NCBI GenBank assembly: GCA_005217565.1
Contig: SJCO01000020.1
Span: 1 to 64,000, forward strand
Origin: Puteibacter caeruleilacunae
Lineage (GTDB): Bacteria; Bacteroidota; Bacteroidia; Bacteroidales; Prolixibacteraceae
Length of the DNA stretch: 64,000 bases
Direction: 5' to 3'
Made by a program: the position numbers and the translations under genes. Below the pieces are notes generated by a model that was not told the DNA's origin, ran no database searches, and was given only the letters and a program-made list of their open reading frames with translations. This document shows, piece after piece, positions 7,414 through 15,938 of this stretch. Position 1 is the stretch's first letter. Each line of letters begins with the position of its first letter.

Positions 7414-8181
7414 ATGTACACTGTTCCCATTGACCTACTACTTTATAGCCTGCGCAAACGCAAGGTTAACCAGGTACGATTATACCTCTATCTGAAGTAT
7501 ATGGCCAGTGGGAACATTAAACTCACCAACGAGGTTATCGACGATATCTGCAGCAAGCTGCACTGGTGTAAAAAGACATTCGAAAAACACCGCCAGTGGT
7601 TGCTCCGTAAGAAATGGATCAGTTATAACAATAAGACCAAAAGCTTACATATTAAGGGATATAAGAAGATAGTCATCAAGATAAAATTGGACAAACAGCA
7701 CAACTGTGGCATTGGCTGCAGCATAGAGGATGTCATCAAGTTTAGAGCCTTCTGTGTTGGTGCTGTAATTAGTTGGGGTAGTCGATTCCTGAATTGCAAG
7801 AAGAGAGCTTCGAAGTGTTTAAAGGGGGACTTCAATAAGGATGCTCGTCATGCAAAAAATGAATACGAACTACCTAATCGATTTATTGGCAATAATCTTG
7901 AACTGCACTATACTACCATTAGTAAATACCGTACGCTTGCTGAAGATGAAGGATACATCACGATAAAGCAACATTACCGTAAAACCATATGGGAAGGTGT
8001 GTATCTGTCTGAAGTAAAACAAGCTCATCCTGAAATAGAAGAGCGTTTAAAGGTCCGTGATGGCCTTGTTGTTGAGCAACTGCCTAGTACAATTGTGTCT
8101 AGTGTAGTAATCAAAAGAAAACGTGTATATAGGCCTAAAAAGACTGTTAAGAAATGGGGTATAAATAACGAGGAAGCCTGA
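7414..8181 (+). CDS. Double winged-helix DNA-binding-like protein, partner of the RT
   Basis: This 255-residue soluble basic protein resembles uncharacterised helix-turn-helix proteins of Bacteroidota. The N-terminal part (about 1-90) has the helix pattern of a winged helix, from VNQVRLYLYLKYMASG to KTFEKHRQWLLRKKWI. A second one follows at about 140-200: LPNRFIGNNLELHYTTIS is a likely recognition helix, and EDEGYITIKQHYR the wing. The C-terminus is a Lys/Arg-rich tail. Plasmid replication initiators share such a two-domain layout, but no initiator signature is clear. The RT gene follows after 74 bp on the same strand, so the two are probably co-transcribed. Function unknown; DNA or structured-RNA binding is the most likely activity. 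Confidence 0.6.
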   Translation: MYTVPIDLLLYSLRKRKVNQVRLYLYLKYMASGNIKLTNEVIDDICSKLHWCKKTFEKHRQWLLRKKWISYNNKTKSLHIKGYKKIVIKIKLDKQHNCGIGCSIEDVIKFRAFCVGAVISWGSRFLNCKKRASKCLKGDFNKDARHAKNEYELPNRFIGNNLELHYTTISKYRTLAEDEGYITIKQHYRKTIWEGVYLSEVKQAHPEIEERLKVRDGLVVEQLPSTIVSSVVIKRKRVYRPKKTVKKWGINNEEA

Positions 8182-8255
8182 TTCTTGATTTGGAAAAAAC
8201 TTCAACCATGTAACCAGGGTCTGCCCTACAGAGAACTATACCAAGAAATAGAATT

Positions 8256-9290
8256 ATGAAATACATAACAGAATTACTAAAAAAAGAGAGAAAGTTGATT
8301 AAAGCTAACAACCATAGAACACTATCCGGCCTGCACAATTTTATCGATGAAGACCTACTTAATTTCTGTCTTACAGGAATAAAACGGAATACACCTGTAT
8401 CTACTTCCGGCCGTTCCCTGAAAAGCATGAACAAGGATATATCCATACCCTACCTGCTTAAGGAACTGAATGAAGGTTTATACCATCCCGTAGCTGTGAA
8501 GATGAAACAGGTAACCGTGAAGAACAAGCTAAGAGATGTTGGCAAGTTACCGTTAGAGGATGAGTTGTTGCAGAAGGCTGTGAAGGTGATCCTGGAGCCA
8601 GTGTATGAACAGGTGTTCTTCAACTTCAATACAGGATACCGTAGGGGGAAGTGGCAAGTTGATGCACACTCATGGTTGCGTCATCACATCACTTATGGTG
8701 GTTACCGCTACCTGATTAAAGCTGACCTTCATGACTTCTTTAGTTCGATTGATCATGAATACATGATGGAGTTTCTGAAGAAGAGGATTTCTGATGATGT
8801 TATCCTGCATTTAGTGGAAGAATGGTTAGCTACAGGGAATGTTAACCGTAACAAGCCCGAAGAGCGTCCTCAAGGACTTCCAACTGGTTCTCCACTCGCT
8901 CCTATGCTGAGTAATATATACTTGCACTACACACTTGATAATTGGTTTGTAAGCCAGATTCAACCACTCATGCTCAACACTAGTTTCATGGTTCGGTTTT
9001 GTGATGATTTCATCATGGGATTCAACAACGCCAATGATGCACGCAGGGTATACCGTACACTCTTCAAACGACTGGCTAAATATCATCTATACCTGAACCA
9101 AAGAAAGACGTGTATGGTAAAGCTAGAGGTTCTAGATGATAAACATGGCAGCAGTAAGTGTGGATCTGTTGGTAATAGCACCGATGCTGATGGTTTTAAA
9201 CATCACACCTTCGAATTCTTAAAGCATCATTGCTGGTTAGGAAAAACAAAGAAGGGTGAAGAGGTATTGAGATTTAAATTGGTAGAATGA
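8256..9290 (+). CDS. Reverse transcriptase, group II intron-like, orphan
   Basis: An RNA-directed DNA polymerase of 344 residues. Visible RT blocks are: KLPLEDELLQKAVKVILEP (about 108-126), YRYLIKADLHDFFSSID with the first catalytic Asp (about 151-167), RPQGLPTGSPLAPMLSNIYL (about 207-226), the active site VRFCDDFIMGF (about 246-256, FCDD instead of the usual YADD), and HLYLNQRKT (about 279-287). After HTFEFLKHHCW, equivalent to the FDFLGF block of group II enzymes, the protein ends. The maturase X, DNA-binding and HNH domains are therefore missing. No domain V-like RNA motif was found on either side, so it is unlikely to be a self-mobile intron. It belongs with orphan group II-like RTs; a defence, repair or RNA-templated role is possible but unproven. 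Confidence 0.88.
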   Translation: MKYITELLKKERKLIKANNHRTLSGLHNFIDEDLLNFCLTGIKRNTPVSTSGRSLKSMNKDISIPYLLKELNEGLYHPVAVKMKQVTVKNKLRDVGKLPLEDELLQKAVKVILEPVYEQVFFNFNTGYRRGKWQVDAHSWLRHHITYGGYRYLIKADLHDFFSSIDHEYMMEFLKKRISDDVILHLVEEWLATGNVNRNKPEERPQGLPTGSPLAPMLSNIYLHYTLDNWFVSQIQPLMLNTSFMVRFCDDFIMGFNNANDARRVYRTLFKRLAKYHLYLNQRKTCMVKLEVLDDKHGSSKCGSVGNSTDADGFKHHTFEFLKHHCWLGKTKKGEEVLRFKLVE

Positions 9291-9622
9291 TGATGCTCTT
9301 ACAGATTTTAAGGATAGAAAATTATTCTACCTTTAGACATGATTCAATAATTGGTTTTAAAACTTGACCAAGTGGCACATCTAATGTGGCACACCGCTTA
9401 CAAAAAAGTATAAGTCTTTGGCGAAAATATTTAAATGCTCAGCCTGCTGTCTGCCTTACTTTTGCAACCAAGAAAGCTTTTGATGAATTTACAATGCTTA
9501 ATCATGGATGGATCATGAGATTCATAATTCATCGCTTTTAGTAAAAATATCATTGGGGGTATTAATCAATTTAGTATTGGGTTATGTGCTACTTAGCGCA
9601 CGAATACTTAACTTTAAAGTCT
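9291..9622. other. Intergenic region after the RT gene
   Basis: No gene or clear terminator. AAGTGGCACA (9370-9379), followed at 9385 by a second GTGGCACA, is the right-hand counterpart of TGTGCCACTT at 6554-6563. An overlapping plus-strand frame at 9508-9744 is out of frame with the MBL gene and is not supported. Confidence 0.35.
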
Positions 9623-10741
9623 ATGATAAAAAAAATGGTAATGACATTAGGAGTACTCATCAGTATCATCATAATCGTTGGATTATTATTTCTGGAATTA
9701 AGTCCGGAGTTTGGCGGTACAGCAACAAAGGCACAGCAAAGTGAGTATGTAAAATCAGATAATTACAAAGACGGCAAATTTATCAATATAGGTAATGTAA
9801 AGCCTGAAATGAGTAGTGGTGACATGCTAAAAGCTATTGGCGGGATGTTTAAAACCATTCCCAATGCAACACCAAAAATACCAATCTCTAATGGAACAAT
9901 CGATTCTACAAACATTGCCGATTACAACAGTCCTACCAGGTTCGTTTGGTTTGGTCATTCTACTTTTTTAGCACAAATAAATGGTAAAAACATATTAATA
10001 GATCCAATGCTTGGGCAAGTTCCTGCTCCACATCCTTGGTTAGGCACAAAGCGATTTAATAATGAATTGCCGATTACTAGCGAAAAGTTACCACCAATTG
10101 ATGCTGTCTTAATCTCTCACGACCATTACGACCACTTAGATTATAACACAATAATAAAGATAAAGGAGAAAGTAAATCACTTTTATACGCCATTAGGTGT
10201 TGGAAATCATTTGCTAAAATGGGGAGTTCCTAAAGATAAAATTACCGAATTAGATTGGTGGGAAGATACAAAATTTGACAATCTAACGTTTACCAGTACT
10301 CCTTCACAACACTTTTCTGGTCGTGGTTTAACTGATAGGGATAAAACACTCTGGTGCTCATGGGTTATACAATCACCAACCGAAAACATATTCTTTAGTG
10401 GCGATAGTGGTTACGCATCACATTTTAAAGCAATCGGCAAAAAATTCGGGCATTTTGACTTTGCAATGATAGAGTGTGGTCAATATAACAAACTATGGAG
10501 TGAGGTACATATGTTCCCTGAAGAAACTGCGCAAGCCGGGATCGATTTAAATGCTAAAAAAATAATGCCAATTCATTGGGCCAGTTTTAAGTTAGCACAA
10601 CATTCCTGGACCGATCCGATAGAACGGGTTGCTAAAAAAGCTAATGAATTAAAGATTGAGTTAATTACTCCAATGATTGGAAAACCCTTTGGAATTTCTG
10701 ATCACCAGGGTGAGAATTCAAAATGGTGGAAGAATTTTTAA
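9623..10741 (+). CDS. MBL-fold metallohydrolase (UlaG / NAPE-PLD-like)
   Basis: A metallo-beta-lactamase-fold hydrolase of 372 residues with an N-terminal membrane anchor (residues 5-22), so the catalytic domain probably lies outside the cytoplasmic membrane. The metal site is complete: SHDHYDHLD (the HxHxDH motif, about residues 168-176), a His in TPSQHFSGRG, GDSGY with the bridging Asp, and PIHWASF with the last His. The upstream WFGHSTFL strand is typical of the NAPE-phospholipase D/UlaG branch. Substrate unknown. I chose the start at 9623 (MIKKMVMTLG) because it places the hydrophobic anchor at the N-terminus; an in-frame ATG at 9584 adds 13 residues. It converges with an AraC-type regulator. 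Confidence 0.88.
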   Translation: MIKKMVMTLGVLISIIIIVGLLFLELSPEFGGTATKAQQSEYVKSDNYKDGKFINIGNVKPEMSSGDMLKAIGGMFKTIPNATPKIPISNGTIDSTNIADYNSPTRFVWFGHSTFLAQINGKNILIDPMLGQVPAPHPWLGTKRFNNELPITSEKLPPIDAVLISHDHYDHLDYNTIIKIKEKVNHFYTPLGVGNHLLKWGVPKDKITELDWWEDTKFDNLTFTSTPSQHFSGRGLTDRDKTLWCSWVIQSPTENIFFSGDSGYASHFKAIGKKFGHFDFAMIECGQYNKLWSEVHMFPEETAQAGIDLNAKKIMPIHWASFKLAQHSWTDPIERVAKKANELKIELITPMIGKPFGISDHQGENSKWWKNF

Positions 10742-10808
10742 ATCGGGAGTAAGGAATTGAAACGTCAGACTGTAGATAAGGTCGCATTGCAGGATCAAAT
10801 CCTCCCAA

Positions 10809-11693
10809 TTATACTAATGGTTTACGCTTAAATTCTTTTGGAGTTTTCCCTACATGTTTCTTAAAGAACTTTGTAAAATTGGTTGTGTCATCATAACCTA
10901 CAGTATAAGCCACTTCCTTGATCGTACTGCTCGACTGTGATAATAGGGATTTTGCTTTTAGTAGCTTATAATCAGTAATGATTTGCTTGGCTGATTTCCC
11001 CGTTGCTTTGCGCACGCATTCCGACAGGTAAGTAGGGCTAATATGTAACAACGCAGCATAGTCTGGGATGGTATTATATTTCGAAGTATGTTTGCTCACA
11101 AGGTCTTCAAACTTACTAGCAATCTCCTCAAATCGAGATAGTTTAACGCTGTTTTTGTCGCTCGACAATAATCGATTGGCATTCGACAACAGAATTAACA
11201 GGTATGCCCGGATGATACTAATACTCTCTTCATCATTTCTTTCCAATTCAGCATGAATGCGGTTGAACAGCTCCACAAACAGAGATAATTCATCATCACT
11301 TAACTGGTATATCGGACTAGTATGAATTCTGAAAAAATCATATTCATTTTGAATCTCATACTTATGCTTTAAAGGCTCAAAAAATGCCCCCTTAAACAGA
11401 ATACAAAATCCTTTTGCGATACCACTTTCCCTTTCATAGAGCGTTATTTGCTCTGGAGAAAGAAACGATATTGTTTTATCAAGAGCCTCATATGTGTTTT
11501 GACCATGAATATATCTACCATTATCTTCTATCGCAATTGCTATTTCAAAAAAATCTTGATAGAATGGAGTACTTGCTCTTAAGGTTTCTGGATCATAATC
11601 TTCAAGTCGGAAGATGTGAAAATATGGATGAATCGTTTTTTGATCCAGCTTCAGCTTCGTTATAAATTCCTGTATATCGCTAATTACATCCAT
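10809..11693 (-). CDS. AraC family transcriptional regulator
   Basis: A 294-residue regulator with an N-terminal cupin-like sensing domain (about 1-150) and a C-terminal AraC double helix-turn-helix (about 190-290). The second helix-turn-helix is clear: IKEVAYTVGYDDTTNFTKFF, then KKHVGKTPKEFKRK. The LHISPTYLSECVRKATGKS stretch is the first. It is monocistronic and convergent with the MBL hydrolase; its targets are not apparent. It belongs to the short AraC type without a response-regulator domain. Confidence 0.9.
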   Translation of the reverse strand: MDVISDIQEFITKLKLDQKTIHPYFHIFRLEDYDPETLRASTPFYQDFFEIAIAIEDNGRYIHGQNTYEALDKTISFLSPEQITLYERESGIAKGFCILFKGAFFEPLKHKYEIQNEYDFFRIHTSPIYQLSDDELSLFVELFNRIHAELERNDEESISIIRAYLLILLSNANRLLSSDKNSVKLSRFEEIASKFEDLVSKHTSKYNTIPDYAALLHISPTYLSECVRKATGKSAKQIITDYKLLKAKSLLSQSSSTIKEVAYTVGYDDTTNFTKFFKKHVGKTPKEFKRKPLV

Positions 11694-11931
11694 TTAGTTG
11701 TAAAGACTTGTTTTGCAAACATCCAAATGTAGCGAAAAGTATTAGAAGCAACAGACGGGAATCAACAAAACCGTATTTCTAAATAAAAATTAGTAATTAT
11801 GCCCCGGCAAAAAAGAAAAACATTCGCGAAAAAAGAATAAATTGCCAAACTTGAAAAAAGTAAGGTTAATGGGGTAATGGCAACCATGAAAATATGGGAG
11901 CTATCCTGCAACTTTTATAGCTGGAAAAAAC

Positions 11932-12876
11932 ATGCACACAGACAATTATATATATTCCTTCAATTACAATCATAACGAGAGTGAATTGTGTAAGCTCGAA
12001 TCGAGGCATATCTTTAACAAGGAAGAGAAAAACAAATTACTTTTTTCCAATATAAAAGCTGAACCTTCGAGTAGTGCTTTCATTAAAAAGCGATTTGACA
12101 TTATCTTTTCGGCTGATGATTATGCTGTGCTACTAGAGCAAATTGAGAAAGAGCGTATACATACAAATAGTTTCAAGGTTGAATATTTAGTGCTGGATGG
12201 TGATCCAACAGAGTATGCCGATAGACTAAAAAAGCTAAAGGATGTTGGTTACAGAATTGAAGGAATCCCTGAATATTATAAGCCTAAAACTACTTATTCA
12301 CTATGCTTTCACAATGGTGTCTGGTATTTTGGGCTATTGAATAAGGATGATTTCGACTGGCATAAGCACAAACAAAAGCCTTTCTCATACAGTAACTCTA
12401 TTAATGTGAGTGTGGCTAAAGCACTGATCAATATTGCCACCCAAGCAAACAAAGAGAGAAAATTGATTGATGCTTGTTGTGGTGTTGGTACAATTATGCT
12501 GGAGGCATGTTTCTCGGGAAACAACATTGAGGGGTGCGATATTAATTGGAAGGTATGTCGACAAGCACGGGCAAATCTTGCACATTTTGATTATTCTGCA
12601 ACGGTTTACCGCTCCGATATAAAGGATATTAGCGATAGGTATGATGCGGCAATCATCGACCTTCCTTACAATTTATTTAGCCATGCCGATGATAATACGC
12701 TCTTGCACATTATTGAGTCTTCAGCTGAAATCACCAATCGTTTAGTGATTGTTTCTACCACTGATATCGCTGCTATAATCGATAAATCGGGATTAGACAT
12801 TGCGGATTATTGTACCGTTACGAAACAAAACAAGACGACCTTCGAAAGAAAGATATGGGTGTGTGAGAAGAAGTAG
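11932..12876 (+). CDS. TRM11-like SAM-dependent RNA methyltransferase
   Basis: This 314-residue cytoplasmic protein has a Rossmann-type methyltransferase C-terminal half. Motif I is DACCGVGTIMLEA (about 181-193), the SAM-contact acidic loop is GCDINWKVCRQAR (about 200-212), and motif IV is IIDLPYNLFS (about 239-248), the D-(L/P)PY signature of N2-guanine or adenine N-methyltransferases. The N-terminal half resembles the THUMP-like part of TRM11/TRMG10 enzymes, with YSLCFHNGVWYFG and the KPFSYSNSINVSVAKAL linker. Proteins of this layout are, from memory, common in Bacillota. The likely reaction is methylation of tRNA, with the site unknown. It stands alone; 46 bp before its start the sequence carries an AT-rich leader. 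Confidence 0.8.
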   Translation: MHTDNYIYSFNYNHNESELCKLESRHIFNKEEKNKLLFSNIKAEPSSSAFIKKRFDIIFSADDYAVLLEQIEKERIHTNSFKVEYLVLDGDPTEYADRLKKLKDVGYRIEGIPEYYKPKTTYSLCFHNGVWYFGLLNKDDFDWHKHKQKPFSYSNSINVSVAKALINIATQANKERKLIDACCGVGTIMLEACFSGNNIEGCDINWKVCRQARANLAHFDYSATVYRSDIKDISDRYDAAIIDLPYNLFSHADDNTLLHIIESSAEITNRLVIVSTTDIAAIIDKSGLDIADYCTVTKQNKTTFERKIWVCEKK

Positions 12877-12906
12877 GAAATAGAGATGACGCCGCCGCTA
12901 TGGCTG

Positions 12907-13773
12907 TTACTTCCTATTCACCAATCCTCCCATAATTACCATGAGCATTCCGATGAGGTAGATCATATGAAATGCTTCTTTAAAGAATACAATCAAGATC
13001 AGGGTTGATAGCACCGGAGTGAAGAACACAAATGGGGCTACAAAGGAGGCATTGCCAAACTTTAGTGCTTTAATCCAAAAAATATAGGATATACCATTTA
13101 CCAGGACACCATTCAATAAAATAGGGATGATGGTTGATTGGGTGGGCAGACTAATACTCGAAAATAGCAGCATTGATGCAAAGGAGATGATTGTTGATGC
13201 CAAGAAAAAGATGGTGGTTAGACTTAACGGAGGAATATCAATATGCTTACTCAAGACAGAGAATAATCCAAACACTAGCGCAGCCAATAACACAATGCCA
13301 TCAACCCAAAGATTATCGAGGTGAATATTGGTAAAGTCTCCTTTGGTCAGCACCATAAATACGCCTAAAAAACCCAATACAATAGAGATAATCTTATGCG
13401 CATTCAACGTCTCTTTTAAGATGAAGACGGATAGGATAATCACAAAAATAGGCCAACTGTATTGAATGACCAGCACCTCAAGTCCTTTTGCATGTGCATA
13501 TCCAAAATAGAGCAGTATATAATACAGATAGGTCCCCAGAAATCCCAATACAATAGCGTGAATCCAGTTACGTTTTGATAGCTTTAAACAGTCACTCAAC
13601 GATTTATTACTGATGTTAATGACCATAAATGTAGCAAGCGATACAACGCTTGACCAGAATAGAAATTGGTGATTATCTAAGTCTGCCTGCCCTAGCTTCG
13701 ACACCAAAGGAATAAGTGACCACAAAAGGACACACAGCATGACATAGATGATTGATTTTGTTCTTGATTTCAT
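12907..13773 (-). CDS. EamA family transporter (DMT superfamily)
   Basis: About 288 residues with ten hydrophobic segments in two homologous halves, the layout of EamA/RhaT-type exporters. The VIQYSWPIFVIILSVFILKE segment and the downstream ISIVLGFLGVFMVL helix mark the end of the first EamA repeat, and a second repeat ends near GMLMVIMGGLVNRK. Substrate unknown; family members export amino acids or other metabolites. I prefer the start at 13773 (MKSRTKSIIYVML); an ATG at 13800 adds nine residues. It lies directly downstream of an AraC regulator in the same direction (72 bp from this start, 45 bp from the longer one), so the two are probably one operon with local control. Confidence 0.9.
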   Translation of the reverse strand: MKSRTKSIIYVMLCVLLWSLIPLVSKLGQADLDNHQFLFWSSVVSLATFMVINISNKSLSDCLKLSKRNWIHAIVLGFLGTYLYYILLYFGYAHAKGLEVLVIQYSWPIFVIILSVFILKETLNAHKIISIVLGFLGVFMVLTKGDFTNIHLDNLWVDGIVLLAALVFGLFSVLSKHIDIPPLSLTTIFFLASTIISFASMLLFSSISLPTQSTIIPILLNGVLVNGISYIFWIKALKFGNASFVAPFVFFTPVLSTLILIVFFKEAFHMIYLIGMLMVIMGGLVNRK

Positions 13774-13845
13774 GCCGACAAAGTTCTGCATTATCGACAA
13801 GCACTAGCAGAACAATATGGCGAACGTGTGGTACTATTAAGCAAA

Positions 13846-14697
13846 TTATCGTTTTACGACTTCTTCTTTAAACTGAATGGGTGTTTTTCCAAAGTGCTTT
13901 TTAAATCCCCTGGAGAAGTATGAATTATCCATATATCCGACATAGGCGGCAATCTCCTTTATGCTGTAGGTACTGAAAGAAATCAGTCGTGCAGCCTCGT
14001 TCAGTGCATACTGTTCGATAAATTTTGCAGGTGATATACCTGTCCCCAATGAGACAACATCGCTCAGCTTTCGTTGCGATACTGCGAGTTTTTCGAGATA
14101 GAATTGAAGATTCTTCTCTTGACGATAATTATCTCTTACCAACATCACAAATTGTCCCAACAGCTCTTGATGTGATGCACTCACCACCCTCTTCTGATGA
14201 AGTTCACTAAATCCTTTGATCTTAGTGAGTATGATGTGCAGGTAGTTTTGCAATAAGCTACTCTGATCGACATAATGGGAATTACTAAAGTAATGATGTA
14301 GGTGTTGGAATTCAGTATTTAGCAGTTCCTGCTCACTATCGGGAACAGTTAGGAAGCATTGTTGTGAATTGTAAAATTGAAGTGCTAACTGAAATTGATG
14401 ACTGTCTAAACAGGTATCGCTAAAGCTGACAACATATCCTTGCACTTCCTTATTGTATTCTATCTGATGCATAAAATGCGGAGCCAGTAAAAACAGACTA
14501 CCATTGTGGTACTGGTACTTATGCTGCTCAACAAAATGAATCCCCTCTCCTTTGGCAATCCACACTATTTGAAAATAGTTGTGCCGATGCAGTGTGGTAC
14601 TATGTGGCGAATAGGTGTCGTATTCCCCATCGCAAATTTTATCTACAATAATATTGCGATCATACCCTTTTAGTAGTTTGTCGAGATGTGGTGTCAT
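13846..14697 (-). CDS. AraC family transcriptional regulator (cupin plus HTH)
   Basis: A 283-residue protein. The N-terminal AraC-type cupin has the HRHNYFQIVWIAKGEG pattern (about 38-53) and a HFMHQIEY strand. The C-terminal AraC helix-turn-helix domain (about 185-280) includes IKEIAAYVGYMDNSYFSRGF and FKKHFGKTPIQFK. It is the first gene of the unit with the EamA exporter, which it probably controls in response to the exporter's substrate; that link is inferred from order alone. Confidence 0.9.
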   Translation of the reverse strand: MTPHLDKLLKGYDRNIIVDKICDGEYDTYSPHSTTLHRHNYFQIVWIAKGEGIHFVEQHKYQYHNGSLFLLAPHFMHQIEYNKEVQGYVVSFSDTCLDSHQFQLALQFYNSQQCFLTVPDSEQELLNTEFQHLHHYFSNSHYVDQSSLLQNYLHIILTKIKGFSELHQKRVVSASHQELLGQFVMLVRDNYRQEKNLQFYLEKLAVSQRKLSDVVSLGTGISPAKFIEQYALNEAARLISFSTYSIKEIAAYVGYMDNSYFSRGFKKHFGKTPIQFKEEVVKR

Positions 14698-14786
14698 TTC
14701 TTACTGAATCTTTGAGCTATTACATCGCACTCAAATTAACATTACTTTTTTAAAATCTCAACTGATTCTTTATTCGCGTGCTATAT

Positions 14787-15938
14787 TTACTTCATATAAA
14801 ACACACTTAGCACCAAATTATCCTTCTTAGCAGCTCCCTGCATATGTTGTGGCCAAAGAAGCTCACCCCTTCTTTCCTCATCATTTAAATTTTTGAAACA
14901 AATAAAACGTCTGCATTCATCATCCATAAATAATTGGTTGGTCATAGTTGATATTCCATTCTGAAGAGACATTCCTCCATAAGAATTATAGCTCTTATGA
15001 TCTTTGAATTGAGAAAGCATTCGAGGATCAAATACTCCGAATATATTTTTAATGATACACCTATGCAAGATATAAGTCCGTTCTTTACCATGCCAGAATT
15101 TTAGGACTCTGAAGCGATTGTTATTTTTTAACGTTGATTTCGACCAGAAATACTTTCTCTTAACCTTATGCTTTCCCATATCGATGATGTATTCTGGAGT
15201 TACCCCATCTTTTGTAAACAGGTAAACTTGATCATCAAAAAGGTATTTAAGTTTCACTCCTTGTCTTGTTTCATTGGCAACATACAAAGGATATTTCACC
15301 CAAATTGAATCACTTCCCTCAGGAATAGGATACGTCTTCTTCTGGTCTTTTAGAGTATAATCCTTTACTTCTCCTGTTGTAAAGTCAACCGTTAGATAGG
15401 ACGGATAAGGTGCTGTCTGTTTAGGAATAAGAAAACAACCTTGATCGAGTTGTTTGATCATTGTATAAGCATATGCACTATCGAGCTTTATCTCTTTTAT
15501 TACATCGCCTTTTACCTGCAATTCGAAAACATGAGATTGTTTCTTATCAAGAATGTAAGCTCTTTGTCGCAATGGATCAAAACCAAAATCAACAAAGTCG
15601 GCAGAAACTGGAGATTGATAGCTATAAAGCAAGTCTCCAGAGATCAAGTCATAGTATAGCAGCTTATTGGAAAACAAAACGTATAAGTCGTTGCCGTAAC
15701 AATGAATATTACGGATGTCATTGGGTGATAATCCGGAACTATATTGCAGAAAATTAGAATGTGTATGAGTGAAATTTCTAAACTTGTTATCAATCTCAAT
15801 CATGCCTTTACCGCTTTTTTCCAGATCCAATACTGGTAAATTACCCCTATCACTTGAACTGCAAGAACAACAACAATATAGGATGGATAAAACAACAACT
15901 TTTACACTGAACAAGCTAAAAATATGTGATCGTCTCAT
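14787..15938 (-). CDS. 6-bladed beta-propeller lipoprotein
   Basis: 383 residues with a signal region and lipobox (YCCCSCSSS, about 21-29). The rest is repeating beta-strand blocks of the type FGFDPLRQRAYILDKKQSHVF, the pattern of Bacteroidota 6-bladed propellers (DUF4934/BF3164-like). It is probably anchored in the outer or inner membrane, facing the periplasm. Its ATG overlaps the stop of the upstream paralogous propeller by four bases, so the two are translationally coupled. Family members often accompany short NVEALA-type peptides, but none is visible here. Function unknown. Confidence 0.75.
   Translation of the reverse strand: MRRSHIFSLFSVKVVVLSILYCCCSCSSSDRGNLPVLDLEKSGKGMIEIDNKFRNFTHTHSNFLQYSSGLSPNDIRNIHCYGNDLYVLFSNKLLYYDLISGDLLYSYQSPVSADFVDFGFDPLRQRAYILDKKQSHVFELQVKGDVIKEIKLDSAYAYTMIKQLDQGCFLIPKQTAPYPSYLTVDFTTGEVKDYTLKDQKKTYPIPEGSDSIWVKYPLYVANETRQGVKLKYLFDDQVYLFTKDGVTPEYIIDMGKHKVKRKYFWSKSTLKNNNRFRVLKFWHGKERTYILHRCIIKNIFGVFDPRMLSQFKDHKSYNSYGGMSLQNGISTMTNQLFMDDECRRFICFKNLNDEERRGELLWPQHMQGAAKKDNLVLSVFYMK

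Noticed and set aside
8256-9290. Retron or diversity-generating retroelement
   Set aside because: Retron hallmarks (NAxxH and VTG) are absent, and no template/variable repeat pair was seen nearby.
6287-9300. A complete group II intron around the RT
   Set aside because: No domain V-like hairpin (AGC/CGT arms with a GAAA-type loop) was seen on either side, the maturase domain is missing, and a second gene sits inside the would-be intron.
9508-9744. A 78-codon frame overlapping the start of the MBL hydrolase
   Set aside because: It overlaps the hydrolase in another frame; only the hydrolase frame has a recognisable fold and metal motifs.
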